Notes under the pieces: generated by a model
Databases searched by the model: none
What the model was told of the DNA's origin: nothing
What the model saw: only the letters and a program-made list of their open reading frames with translations
Made by a program: the position numbers and the translations under genes
Origin: Rhizobium terrae
GTDB taxonomy: Bacteria; Pseudomonadota; Alphaproteobacteria; Rhizobiales; Rhizobiaceae
Reading direction: 5' to 3'
Assembly: GCF_003425685.1 (NCBI RefSeq)
Contig: NZ_QJKM01000008.1
Location: 186,001 to 250,000, forward strand
DNA length: 64,000 bases
Shown here: one piece after another, positions 34,274 to 41,635 of the stretch
How the letters are laid out: every line of letters starts with the position of its first letter
Position numbering within the stretch: the first letter of the stretch is position 1

Positions 34274-35575
34274 TCAGTCCTCGATCAGCGGCTTGGAGAT
34301 AAGCGTGTCGTAACGGAAGATGCGCAGGTAGATGAGCGACAGGATGATGCCGACCACCACCAGCACCAGCGCCATGGCCGCGCCGAGCCCGTATTCGAGA
34401 TTGCCGGTATAATTGTTGAGCGCGGTGTGGAAGGCGGCGAGAGACCAGACCTCCGTCGCCTTCCCCGGCCCGCCGCGGGTCGAGAGGAGAATTTCGTTGA
34501 AGGAGGCCAGCAGCGAAAGCGTCTGGTAGCAGGTGACGAACAGGATCGGCCAGCGAAGCTGCGGCAGGATGATGTAGCGGATCTGTTGCAAGCGGCTGGC
34601 GCCATCCACTTCGCTCGCATGGAACTGCGTCTGCGGGATCGCCTTGATGGCGGAGGAAAAGACCAGCATGCCCATCGAGGCGCCGATGAAGCCGTTGATC
34701 AGGATGACGAAGAACCAGGCATTATAGGCCGTGTCGAGCAGATAGTTCTTCGGCGGATAACCGAACTGGGACATGAAGGTGGAGATGAAGCCGCTGTCCC
34801 AGGTAAGCCATTTCCACAGCAGCACGTAGATGACAACCGGCGTGATGCGCGGCAGAAGCCAGATGGCGCGGAAGACGGAAGCGGTAGAGGCCTGCATGTA
34901 ATGGGTGGTCAGCGCCAGGAAGAGCGCGTAGCCGACATTGAAGAGGAGCAGCGTCACGGAGACGTAGAAGGCGGTGTTGAAGAAGATCTGCGCCATGTCC
35001 GGCGAGCTGGAGATGATCCGGAAATTGTCGGTGGTCCAGATCCAGCCGGTATAGGTGGCCCGCGCGACGATATCCTGCTGCTGGGGTGTCAGGTCGAAGC
35101 CGAGCTTCTTGAGGTTCGCCATCAGTTCGTCGCGGGTCTCGAAGCGGGTGTTGAGCACCGAACGGTTGAAGAGGTCGGAGATCTGCTTGACCTCGCGGGT
35201 CGAGGGCCGGTCCTTCAGCGCCTTGATGACCCGCTCCGCCTCGCGCCGCGAGGGATAGACCTCGCCCATGTGTTCGGCGCGCAGTTCGGCTGCGAAACCC
35301 GGCTTGAGCTTCAGGGTTTCGAGTTCCTTCAGCCCCTCCTCATCGATGATGAACCGCGGTTCGGCGATGCCGTCGGCAAGCTCCGGCAGGTCCGTTTTCA
35401 GCCGGTTCACGGCTGCCTGGGTCACCTGCCAGGCGCCGCCGGAAATGCCGGTCGCCGTGCTCATGTTGGTCATCGCGAAAATGGCGGTCAGCACGACCGG
35501 CATCAGGAAGAACAGGAAGATCATGATCGACGCGGGCGCGATCATGAACAGGCCGAGCGTTCTTGAGGTGCGCAT
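34274..35575 (-). CDS. ABC transporter permease, CUT1 type, with large periplasmic insertion (MalF-like)
   Basis: The protein has 433 residues, against about 290-310 for most CUT1 MalF/UgpA-type permeases. After the first helix (about 10-33) there is a hydrophilic, highly charged stretch (about 45-180, for example YPSRREAERVIKAL and RSVLNTRFETRDELMANL) before the second helix near 188. The rest is a normal permease domain with EAA loop QTQFHASEVDGASRLQQIRYIILPQ. The insertion is expected to face the periplasm. In E. coli MalF a different periplasmic loop contacts the binding protein, so this one may have a similar docking role. Confidence 0.9.
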   Translation of the reverse strand: MRTSRTLGLFMIAPASIMIFLFFLMPVVLTAIFAMTNMSTATGISGGAWQVTQAAVNRLKTDLPELADGIAEPRFIIDEEGLKELETLKLKPGFAAELRAEHMGEVYPSRREAERVIKALKDRPSTREVKQISDLFNRSVLNTRFETRDELMANLKKLGFDLTPQQQDIVARATYTGWIWTTDNFRIISSSPDMAQIFFNTAFYVSVTLLLFNVGYALFLALTTHYMQASTASVFRAIWLLPRITPVVIYVLLWKWLTWDSGFISTFMSQFGYPPKNYLLDTAYNAWFFVILINGFIGASMGMLVFSSAIKAIPQTQFHASEVDGASRLQQIRYIILPQLRWPILFVTCYQTLSLLASFNEILLSTRGGPGKATEVWSLAAFHTALNNYTGNLEYGLGAAMALVLVVVGIILSLIYLRIFRYDTLISKPLIED

Positions 35576-35613
35576 GGGAAAAGCCCGGATTGCCGGTGGG
35601 GATGGGTATAGAT

Positions 35614-35640
35614 GCGGGCGGCGGAGCGAGCGCCGCCCGC
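35614..35640 (-). other. Strong stem-loop between binding-protein and permease genes
   Basis: GCGGGCGGCG (35614-35623) pairs perfectly with CGCCGCCCGC (35631-35640) around a 7-base loop. A second small hairpin, GCGAGG-AAA-CCTCGC, lies between it and the binding-protein stop. No U-run follows, so it is more likely a 3'-end stabiliser for the binding-protein message than a full terminator. Confidence 0.6.
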
Positions 35641-35669
35641 GGGATGGCGAGGAAACCTCGCCCTTAGCG

Positions 35670-37016
35670 TCAACGGATGATGATCGAGTTGCCGAGCGTC
35701 GACTTCAGCTCGGTTTCGGCATCGTTGACGGCGGCGTCGGCGGTCTTGGCGCCGGTCCAGGTGGCTTCGAGGTTCTTCCACATGATCGTCCAGTACTTGC
35801 CGAATTCAGCGTTGTTCGGCATAGCGTTGGCATGCGGCAGAAGGCGCTCGGTGGCTTCCGATGCCCAGCGGTTGCCGGCATAGAGGTCGACCTTGGTTTC
35901 GGACGGCGAGATGCCGAGATGGGCTGACTTGATCGCGTGCAGCGCGTTGATGCGCGGCTCGGAGGCGATCTTGATGAGGTCGGCGGCGATCTGGGTTTCC
36001 TCTTCGGTGTGGCCGGCCATCAAGAGGTAGGCAAGCGGATGGGTCAGCGTGTTGGCCTTGCCGCCTTCGCCGGCCGGGATCAGCGTGAACTGAACGTTGG
36101 CGAAGAAATCCTTCAGACCTTCCTGGTTGACGAGACGTGCATAGTGCCAGGTGCCGCCGTGCCAGATGCCAGCCTTGCCGGTGGCGACTTCCTTCCACCA
36201 CTGGTCGCCCGGCATGCCGATGTGGTTCTTCTTGGTGACGCCGGCCTTCACGAGATCGGCGAAATACTGGTAGGTGCGCTTCATCGCGGCCTTGTCGAAG
36301 ACAAGCTTGCCTTCTTCTTCCATCACGCCGCCGAAGGACGTGTAGAACTGCCAGTAGTCCGGACCGTTGCTGTTGCGCGGATAGAAGCCGTAGCCGGCCT
36401 GGACGAGGCCCTTGTCCTGCATCTTCCTGGCGTCTTCGAGCACGTTCTTGAGCGTGTATTCGCCCTTTTCGATCTTGCCCGGCAGCGCTTCGATATCGGA
36501 GTCGGTGTAACCGATGGCCTTCATGTAGGGCTTCCAGAAGAACATCGGACGGGATTCGGCGTCCTGCGGAATGCCGTAGACGGCGCCGTTGAAGGAGGTG
36601 ATCTCCATCAGGTTCGGATAGATGTCGCCGATCGGCCACGAGTCGAGGTCGATATAGTTTTCGACCGGAACGATGAGGCCGGCCTGGGCCCAGGGACCGA
36701 TATCCTCATGGCCGGTGGCGACGATGTTCGGCGCCTTCTTGGCTTCGGCGGCGAGCGTCAGAGCCTGCTTGAAGTCTTCCCAGCCGGAATAGGGCGTCTT
36801 CTGGACGATGATGTTGAGCTGCTCGCCGCGGATGGCGGCTTCACGCTCGAGAATATCGGCAGCGATGTCGAAGGCATCGGTGCGGTAGTTGTCGTTCGGG
36901 CCGGAACCGCCGGACCAGACGGAAATGGTGACATCCTTGGCGGAGGCGAAGACCGCGGTCGAGGCGAGCAGCACGGCTGCGAGCGCGGCGGATTTCAGGA
37001 TCGGAAGAACAGTCAT
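35670..37016 (-). CDS. ABC transporter solute-binding protein, family 1 (CUT1)
   Basis: The 448-residue protein has a Sec signal (MTVLPILKSAALAAVLLASTAVFASA, cleavage near 26). The mature protein has TISVWSGGSGPNDNYRTDAF at its start, and AVYGIPQDAESRPMFFWKPYMKAIGYTD and GDQWWKEVATGKAGIWHGGTWHYA in the middle, all typical of SBP_bac_1. Aromatic residues (YYW clusters) suggest stacking with a sugar or polyol ring. It is the first gene of the operon that ends with the phosphodiesterase-LacI fusion and the phosphatase, so its ligand is likely a sugar- or polyol-phosphodiester such as a glycerophospho-compound (inferred from gene order). Confidence 0.92.
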   Translation of the reverse strand: MTVLPILKSAALAAVLLASTAVFASAKDVTISVWSGGSGPNDNYRTDAFDIAADILEREAAIRGEQLNIIVQKTPYSGWEDFKQALTLAAEAKKAPNIVATGHEDIGPWAQAGLIVPVENYIDLDSWPIGDIYPNLMEITSFNGAVYGIPQDAESRPMFFWKPYMKAIGYTDSDIEALPGKIEKGEYTLKNVLEDARKMQDKGLVQAGYGFYPRNSNGPDYWQFYTSFGGVMEEEGKLVFDKAAMKRTYQYFADLVKAGVTKKNHIGMPGDQWWKEVATGKAGIWHGGTWHYARLVNQEGLKDFFANVQFTLIPAGEGGKANTLTHPLAYLLMAGHTEEETQIAADLIKIASEPRINALHAIKSAHLGISPSETKVDLYAGNRWASEATERLLPHANAMPNNAEFGKYWTIMWKNLEATWTGAKTADAAVNDAETELKSTLGNSIIIR

Positions 37017-37251
37017 GGTTTAACTCCCCGAAGAGCGAGATGGCTGCCTCCGAAACCTTGGAAAGACCCGTGAAAGCCCATGGGCCAAGGCCTCCGGAAG
37101 CGCTGAAAGATCATCAACAGGAAGCGGTTTAGAGGTGCTCCATAACACCCGGATGACAAAATGTACGCGTGTGCAAAATTTCCTTCGAGCTTGCTCAACC
37201 TCGGAAACGCCAGCGTATCAGGTTCGATCTGGCCCTCGTCACGATGCGGGG

Positions 37252-38328
37252 CTAACGTTCCAGCGCCACCGTCTTGATGACGGCGAAAGCCGGTTTTTCC
37301 AACCTGAGATCGAGTCGTTCGACCGAGAGCGCCGTGATGCGGGCGAGCAGAATATCCTCGCCGGCCCGGATCCGGATTCGCACCATGCCGTCCGTATCGG
37401 GTTCGATGGCGGCAATCCGGCCTTCGAGGATGTTGAGGGCGCTCAATCCTTCCGGCCGCCGGGTGGCGACCATCACGTCGCGTTCGGGAATGTGCACCCG
37501 GACGCCGCGCCCCTGCTCCACATGGGCATTCGGCACGATGATCTCCCCCGCCGAGAGCCGGATCGTCGCCAACCGGTGCGGGATATCGATCGCCTCGACC
37601 GTGCCGGCGAGCACCACGCCCGCGTCGCGGCGGTCCGTCGACGGCATGGAGAGGACCTCGGATGGCGAGCCGACGGCTTCCACCCGGCCGTCCCTGATCA
37701 CCACGACCTTGTCGGCAAGCCGCGCCACTTCGGCGACCGAATGGCTGACATAGATGATCGGCGTCGCCGTCTCGTCGCGCAGCCGTTCGAGATAGGGCAG
37801 GATTTCCGCCTTGCGGTTGTCGTCGAGCGCGGCGAGCGGTTCGTCCATCAGGAGCAGTCTTGGAGCCGAAAGGAGAGCCCGGCCGATCGCGACGCGCTGC
37901 TTTTCGCCGCCGGACAATTTTCCCGGCCGCCGTTCGAGCAGCGCTTCGATGCCGAGCAGATCGACGATGTGGTCGAAACTTTCTTTCCTCGCCGCCTTCG
38001 GTGCGAACCAGCGGCCGTAATTCAGGTTCTGCCGCACGTTGAGATGCGGGAACAGCCGGCCTTCCTGGAAGACATAACCGAAACGCCGCCTGTGCTTCGG
38101 CACGAAAATGCGGTTTTCCGTATCGAGCAGCACGTCTCCATCGATCGTCAGCCGGCCGCGATCCGGCCGGGAGAGGCCGGCGATGACCCGCAGCAGCGAT
38201 GTCTTGCCGGAGCCGGAACGGCCGAAAAGCGCGGTCACGCCGCCTTGCGAGGCAAAGCCCGCGTCGAGGACGAACTCCCCGAGCCTCTGTTTCGCTTCGA
38301 CGACAAGGCCGGTCCCGGGATGGGTCAT
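37252..38328 (-). CDS. modC: Molybdate ABC transporter ATP-binding protein ModC
   Basis: The 358-residue protein has Walker [10 protein letters not shown], signature [16 protein letters not shown], Walker [24 protein letters not shown] and switch His [13 protein letters not shown]. The DNLNYGRW stretch after the Q-loop and a C-terminal molybdate-binding TOBE (mop) domain (about 290-355, with [15 protein letters not shown]) are diagnostic of ModC. The start at 38328 overlaps the modB stop (ATGA). It powers molybdate import, and the TOBE domain may give feedback inhibition. Confidence 0.94.
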   Translation of the reverse strand: MTHPGTGLVVEAKQRLGEFVLDAGFASQGGVTALFGRSGSGKTSLLRVIAGLSRPDRGRLTIDGDVLLDTENRIFVPKHRRRFGYVFQEGRLFPHLNVRQNLNYGRWFAPKAARKESFDHIVDLLGIEALLERRPGKLSGGEKQRVAIGRALLSAPRLLLMDEPLAALDDNRKAEILPYLERLRDETATPIIYVSHSVAEVARLADKVVVIRDGRVEAVGSPSEVLSMPSTDRRDAGVVLAGTVEAIDIPHRLATIRLSAGEIIVPNAHVEQGRGVRVHIPERDVMVATRRPEGLSALNILEGRIAAIEPDTDGMVRIRIRAGEDILLARITALSVERLDLRLEKPAFAVIKTVALER

Positions 38329-39026
38329 TCGATATCGACCCTCCTGCCGACGAGATAGGCCAGGAATTCCGAGGCAAGCAGTGCCGCAAAGGAGATAGCG
38401 ATCGCGACCAGCGTCAGCCGCATGGCGCCGGCGTCGCCGCCCGGCACCTGGGTGAAGGTGTAGATCGCCGCCGAAAGCGTCTGGGTTTCGCCTGGAATAT
38501 TGGAGACGAAGGTGATCGTCGCCCCGAACTCGCCCATGGCCTTGGCGAAGGCTAGGATCATGCCGGAGATCACGCCGGGCAGGATGAGCGGCAGCGTCAC
38601 CGTCAGGAAAACCCAGGCGGGGCTCGCGCCGAGCGTACCGGCGGCATCCTCCAGCTTGCGGTCGACCGCTTCGATGGAAAGCCGGATGGCGCGCACCATC
38701 AGCGGAAAACCCATGATGCCGCAGGCGAGTGCAGCCCCCGTCCAGCGGAAGGAGAATACGATGCCGAGATGATCGTTGAGAAAGGCGCCGATGACGCCGC
38801 GACGGCCGAACAGGATGAGCAGGATGAAGCCGGTGACGACCGGCGGCAGGATGAGCGGCAGATGAACGATGCCGTTGAGGACCGATTTTCCCCAGAACCT
38901 TCCGCGCGCCAGAAGATAGGCGATGAAGATGCCGAAGGGAAGGCTGACGACCATGGCGACGCCGGAAACCCACAGGCTGAGCCTGATCGCGGTCCATTCC
39001 TCGTCACTCAGATGCAGCCAGTCCAA
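38325..39026 (-). CDS. modB: Molybdate ABC transporter permease ModB
   Basis: The 233-residue protein starts [23 protein letters not shown], the ModB N-terminus, with five or six helices. [36 protein letters not shown]-type EAA residues and [18 protein letters not shown] are highly conserved in ModB. It overlaps modC by 4 bases. A ModE-box-like dyad lies 20 bases upstream of the start. Confidence 0.95.
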   Translation of the reverse strand: MDWLHLSDEEWTAIRLSLWVSGVAMVVSLPFGIFIAYLLARGRFWGKSVLNGIVHLPLILPPVVTGFILLILFGRRGVIGAFLNDHLGIVFSFRWTGAALACGIMGFPLMVRAIRLSIEAVDRKLEDAAGTLGASPAWVFLTVTLPLILPGVISGMILAFAKAMGEFGATITFVSNIPGETQTLSAAIYTFTQVPGGDAGAMRLTLVAIAISFAALLASEFLAYLVGRRVDIE

Positions 39027-39046
39027 ACGCTCGACCCTATTCGCCG

Positions 39047-39074
39047 ATCAATATATCACTCTGGATATATCGAG
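39047..39074. promoter_or_regulatory. ModE-box-like operator upstream of modB
   Basis: ATCAATATAT (39047-39056), 8 bases, then ATATATCGAG (39065-39074). Compared from memory with the E. coli ModE box (ATCGNTATAT, N8, ATATAACGAT), the arms agree at about 8-9 of 10 positions. Molybdate-loaded ModE would repress modBC here. Confidence 0.65.
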
Positions 39075-39213
39075 ATGGGCCGGATGGCTAGATACTGGCG
39101 GGAAAGTTATCACGGGGGAGTCTTGAAAGGCGGTGGGAGAGCGATGGCAGAGCCAAAGTCTCTCCCTGCACCAGGATATGCGAATTACGGGCATTCACTG
39201 ATAAGAAGACCTC

Positions 39214-39230
39214 GGGCCGCGGCGCGGCCC
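39214..39230 (-). terminator. Stem-loop downstream of the third small exported-protein gene
   Basis: GGGCCGCG and CGCGGCCC form a nearly loop-less perfect hairpin 20 bases past the stop of the 39250-39462 gene, followed on that strand by GAGGTCTTCTT, a weak U-containing run. It may separate the small genes from modB. Confidence 0.45.
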
Positions 39231-39249
39231 TGGCCTGCGAAACCGCAGT

Positions 39250-39462
39250 TTAACGGTTGTCGCGGGTCGTCTTTTCGAAGACCGGCTGGCCGCGATCCGC
39301 GTTGACACGGGCCAGCTCGATGCTGCCGGTGTTCACATTGTCGATCTTGGCGGAGGCCTGAGACTTGGACGTGCCCTCGAAATAATCGCCTTCGGCAAGG
39401 GCGGAACCTGCGAACGAGCTGACGACGATCAGGGCGGCGATGGCGGAAATGGAAGTCTTCAT
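39250..39462 (-). CDS. Small exported protein, tandem copy 3 (hypothetical)
   Basis: The 70-residue protein has a Sec signal peptide (MKTSISAIAALIVVSSFAGSALA, cleavage after ALA at 23). The 47-residue mature part reads EGDYFEGTSKSQASAK, then IDNVNTGSIELARVN, then DRGQPVF, ending in RDNR. It is about 80% identical to the next copy upstream (39561-39773), and the two DNA units are 311 bases apart. The start is fixed by the signal peptide. The function is unknown. It vaguely recalls the small DUF680-type proteins of rhizobia, but I cannot confirm that. Its place between modA and modBC is odd. Confidence 0.75.
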   Translation of the reverse strand: MKTSISAIAALIVVSSFAGSALAEGDYFEGTSKSQASAKIDNVNTGSIELARVNADRGQPVFEKTTRDNR

Positions 39463-39560
39463 TGTCTTGGTCCTTTCAGAGTGCATCCGTGGCTCGAAGT
39501 TTGCGACCGGCCGGCGGATGTATTCGGTATCTTGAATGAGCTGCGCGGACTGGACCGCGA

Positions 39561-39773
39561 TTAGCGGTTGTCGCGGCTTTCATGCTGGAAGATCACTTGG
39601 CCGCGGTCGGTATCGACGCGAGTCTGGCCGATGCTGCCGGTGTTCACATTGTCGACCTTGGCGGAAGCCTGGGTCTTGGACGTGCCTTCGTAATAGTCGC
39701 CATCGGCAAGGGCGGAGCCTGCGAACGAGCTGACGACGATCAGGGCGGCGATAGCGGAAATGGAAGTCTTCAT
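39561..39773 (-). CDS. Small exported protein, tandem copy 2 (hypothetical)
   Basis: The 70-residue protein carries a signal peptide identical to copy 3. The mature part is DGDYYEGTSKTQASAK, then VDNVNTGSIGQTRVD, then DRGQVIFQHESRDNR. Conserved between the three copies are (E/D)GDY(Y/F)EG(T/A)SK, a central TGSI and a C-terminal DN. No cysteine is present, so it is not a lipoprotein or disulfide-stabilised protein. It is probably a periplasmic or secreted peptide. Confidence 0.75.
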   Translation of the reverse strand: MKTSISAIAALIVVSSFAGSALADGDYYEGTSKTQASAKVDNVNTGSIGQTRVDTDRGQVIFQHESRDNR

Positions 39774-39858
39774 TGTCTTGGTCCTTTCAGAGTGCATCCG
39801 TGGCTCAAAGTTTGCGACCGGCCGGCGGATGTATTCGATATCTTGAATGAGCTGCGGA

Positions 39859-40092
39859 TTAGTAGTTGTCGCCGTCACTCGGTTCGAAGACGGAGCGCGG
39901 GCTGTCCTTCTCTGCGTGGTCGTGGTTGATGCTGCCGGTCTGGACGCGGTCGACATGCTGGACGCGGTCGACGTGCGAAGCAGCCTTCGTCTTGGAGGCA
40001 CCTTCGTAATAATCGCCTTCTGCAAGTGCGACGCCGGCGAAGGAAGCCGAAGCGATCATCGCGGCGGCGAGAGTGGAAAGAATGGTCTTCAT
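39859..40092 (-). CDS. Small exported protein, tandem copy 1 (diverged, hypothetical)
   Basis: The 77-residue protein has a signal peptide MKTILSTLAAAMIASASFAGVALA (cleavage near 24) and mature EGDYYEGASKTKAASHV, then an internal heptad duplication HVDRVQ-HVDRVQ, TGSI, and an acidic end PSDGDNY. It is the most upstream and most diverged of the three copies, and carries several His/Asp/Glu residues (INHDHAEKD) that could bind metal; this is speculation. It follows modA by about 280 bases with a terminator between. Confidence 0.75.
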   Translation of the reverse strand: MKTILSTLAAAMIASASFAGVALAEGDYYEGASKTKAASHVDRVQHVDRVQTGSINHDHAEKDSPRSVFEPSDGDNY

Positions 40093-40314
40093 GGTCTTGG
40101 TCCTTGGTTGGAGCGGAACCGCTTGGGAGCCGGCCCCGCAATTTTTCGATTTGGTGAAGCTCGTTGCCTTGCTTCCGACCCTGAGATGGGAGTGCCCCTC
40201 TCCAGCCGGTAGGCAATGATTTCCAAACGGATTGTTCGGAAATCCGGAATAAAGAATGCGTGAACACGTCTTGACCCGTGCCGGCACCTGCAAATGGGTC
40301 GGGTGCCTCGGCGA

Positions 40315-40347
40315 CAAAAGGAAAAGCGGCCCCTTTCGGAGCCGCTT
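40315..40347 (-). terminator. Rho-independent terminator of modA
   Basis: On the minus strand AAGCGGC pairs with GCCGCTT around a 10-base loop (40324-40347), followed by TTCCTTTT. It lies 28 bases past the modA stop, so modA is transcribed alone and not together with modBC. Confidence 0.75.
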
Positions 40348-40374
40348 CCATCCGGTTCCGGATGATCCGGTCGG

Positions 40375-41169
40375 CTACTTCAGAACCGTGAAACCTTCCT
40401 TTTCGAAGAAGGAAGCCGCCTTGGCCGATTTCAGGAATTCGAGATAGGCGGCGGCATCCCTGGCCTTCGATTCCGTCAGGATTGCGATCGGATAAATGAT
40501 CGGCGGGTGCGTGTCGGCCGGGAAGGTGCCGACGACTGCAACGCCCGGATCGGCCGCGGCATCCGTCTGGTAGACGATGCCGTAGGGCGCCTCTCCGCGC
40601 GAGACGAAGGCGAGGGCTGCACGCACGCTTTCCGCGCTTGCGACGCTTTTTTCGACCGAGGGCCAGACGCCGAGCTTTTCAAGCGCGGCCTTGCCGTACT
40701 TGCCGGCCGGAACCGCATTCGGCTCGCCCATGGCCAGACGTCCGCCCTTCAACAGGCCTGCAAGGTCGAAGCCGGGCTTGATGTCGACCGGCTTGGCATT
40801 CTCCTTGGCGGCGACGAGCACGATGCGGTTGCCGAGCCAATTGGTCCTGGTGTCTTCCTTGACTAACTTCCTGTCGGAAACATATTTCATCCAGTCGAGG
40901 TCGGCCGAGATGAAGATGTCGGCCGGAGCGCCGGTTTCGATCTGCTTGGCGAGTGCCGAACTCGCGGCATAGGAAACGGTGATTTCCCTACCACCCTGGG
41001 CGCTCCATGCCTTGTTGGCATTGTCGAGCGCATTCTTCATGCTGGCGGCGGCAAAAACGGTCACCTTTTCCTGTGCGGCGGCCGGGGCCGCCAGTGAGGT
41101 CAGCGACAGGAAGGCGGCGGCCGCCGCAGCAAGAGCGGCGCCAAGCCAGGAGTGGCGGTTGATGATCAT
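40375..41169 (-). CDS. modA: Molybdate-binding periplasmic protein ModA
   Basis: The 264-residue protein starts at the ATG at 41169, followed by a Sec signal (MIINRHSWLGAALAAAAAAF to APAAAQ, cleavage near 33). The mature start EKVTVFAAASMKNALDNANKAW is the ModA signature (AASL/M with ligand-binding Ser). The later YAASSALAKQIETGAPADIFISAD carries a second ligand Ser, and GIVYQTDAAADP the Tyr/Asp region. It binds molybdate or tungstate with high affinity. Two ModE-box-like dyads lie immediately upstream. Confidence 0.95.
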   Translation of the reverse strand: MIINRHSWLGAALAAAAAAFLSLTSLAAPAAAQEKVTVFAAASMKNALDNANKAWSAQGGREITVSYAASSALAKQIETGAPADIFISADLDWMKYVSDRKLVKEDTRTNWLGNRIVLVAAKENAKPVDIKPGFDLAGLLKGGRLAMGEPNAVPAGKYGKAALEKLGVWPSVEKSVASAESVRAALAFVSRGEAPYGIVYQTDAAADPGVAVVGTFPADTHPPIIYPIAILTESKARDAAAYLEFLKSAKAASFFEKEGFTVLK

Positions 41170-41190
41170 GGTCTTCCTCTCCAATCCTCT

Positions 41191-41218
41191 AGCGGAATAT
41201 CCTTCTGAATATCTCGAA
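41191..41218. promoter_or_regulatory. ModE-box-like operator 1 upstream of modA
   Basis: AGCGGAATAT (41191-41200), 8 bases, then ATATCTCGAA (41209-41218). It has the same arm-spacer-arm layout as operator 2, is preceded by the same CT, and lies 22 bases from the modA start. Confidence 0.55.
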
Positions 41219-41233
41219 GGGCCAGGTTTGGCT

Positions 41234-41261
41234 AGCGTGATATTCAACGAAATATCTTGAT
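41234..41261. promoter_or_regulatory. ModE-box-like operator 2 upstream of modA
   Basis: AGCGTGATAT (41234-41243), 8 bases, then ATATCTTGAT (41252-41261). The central GATATT-N6-AATATC dyad is perfect. It is 43 bases from operator 1, about four helical turns, so both would face the same side of the DNA. Confidence 0.6.
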
Positions 41262-41414
41262 CGAATGGAGGCTGCAACACGAACCGGCACGATGAAGGTT
41301 CCGGATGGTCCTTCCGCTGGAAACCTTTCGTTAACCCTGGTTCACCCGAAAGCAGTTCAAAAGGAAATCGCCGCCTTGCCGCACGTTGACGGAAATTGGC
41401 ATGGAGGGAGCATC

Positions 41415-41507
41415 ATGAACAGTATTCCAGCCTTTCTGTTGGCCCTGGCATGCCTGATCGTCATAGGCTTCTACATAGTAGCATTCGTGAATGCTCTGAT
41501 CGGCTGA
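41415..41507 (+). CDS. 30-residue single-span membrane peptide
   Basis: The ORF encodes MNSIPAFLLALACLIVIGFY followed by IVAFVNALIG. A very strong Shine-Dalgarno (GGAGGGAG) lies 5-6 bases upstream. Almost the whole peptide is one hydrophobic helix, like KdpF, CydX or other small inner-membrane accessory peptides. A longer in-frame start at 41265 exists, but the added segment has no recognisable features and no ribosome-binding site. A GC-rich stem-loop follows at 41525-41550. It is divergent from modA and downstream of the ModE-like boxes, so Mo-dependent expression is possible. Confidence 0.6.
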   Translation: MNSIPAFLLALACLIVIGFYIVAFVNALIG

Positions 41508-41524
41508 GCACGCCGAACTCTGAC

Positions 41525-41550
41525 GCCCGCCTCCGGCTGCTGGGGCGGGC
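41525..41550 (+). other. Stem-loop after the small membrane peptide gene
   Basis: GCCCGCC (41525-41531) pairs with GGCGGGC (41544-41550) around a 12-base loop, 18 bases after the peptide stop codon. No U-run follows; it is probably a weak terminator. Confidence 0.4.
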
Positions 41551-41635
41551 ATCACGCAGGCAGGCGGACGATCCCACCTGAGCCGCATCCTCTCACCCCA
41601 TAGGCACAGGCATGAGAGGGGAAACGTATCGAGTC

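Larger units (their letters stand above)
39250..39856. repeat. Direct tandem duplication, 311-bp period
   Basis: The unit 39250-39545 recurs at 39561-39856. Anchors: GTTGTCGCGG at 39256 and 39567, the shared start-codon region at 39460 and 39771, and CTGCG at 39541 and 39852, all 311 bases apart. The intergenic part is nearly identical (two visible differences over about 85 bases), more so than the mature coding part. Confidence 0.88.

Noticed and set aside
37017-37251. Search for a LacI operator upstream of the phosphodiester-type operon
   Set aside because: Several partial dyads (for example around ACGCGT near 37167) were tried but none was convincing, so no operator is annotated.
41265-41414. 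Extended N-terminus for the small membrane peptide
   Set aside because: The extra 50 residues have no feature and no Shine-Dalgarno, while the ATG at 41415 has a very strong one.
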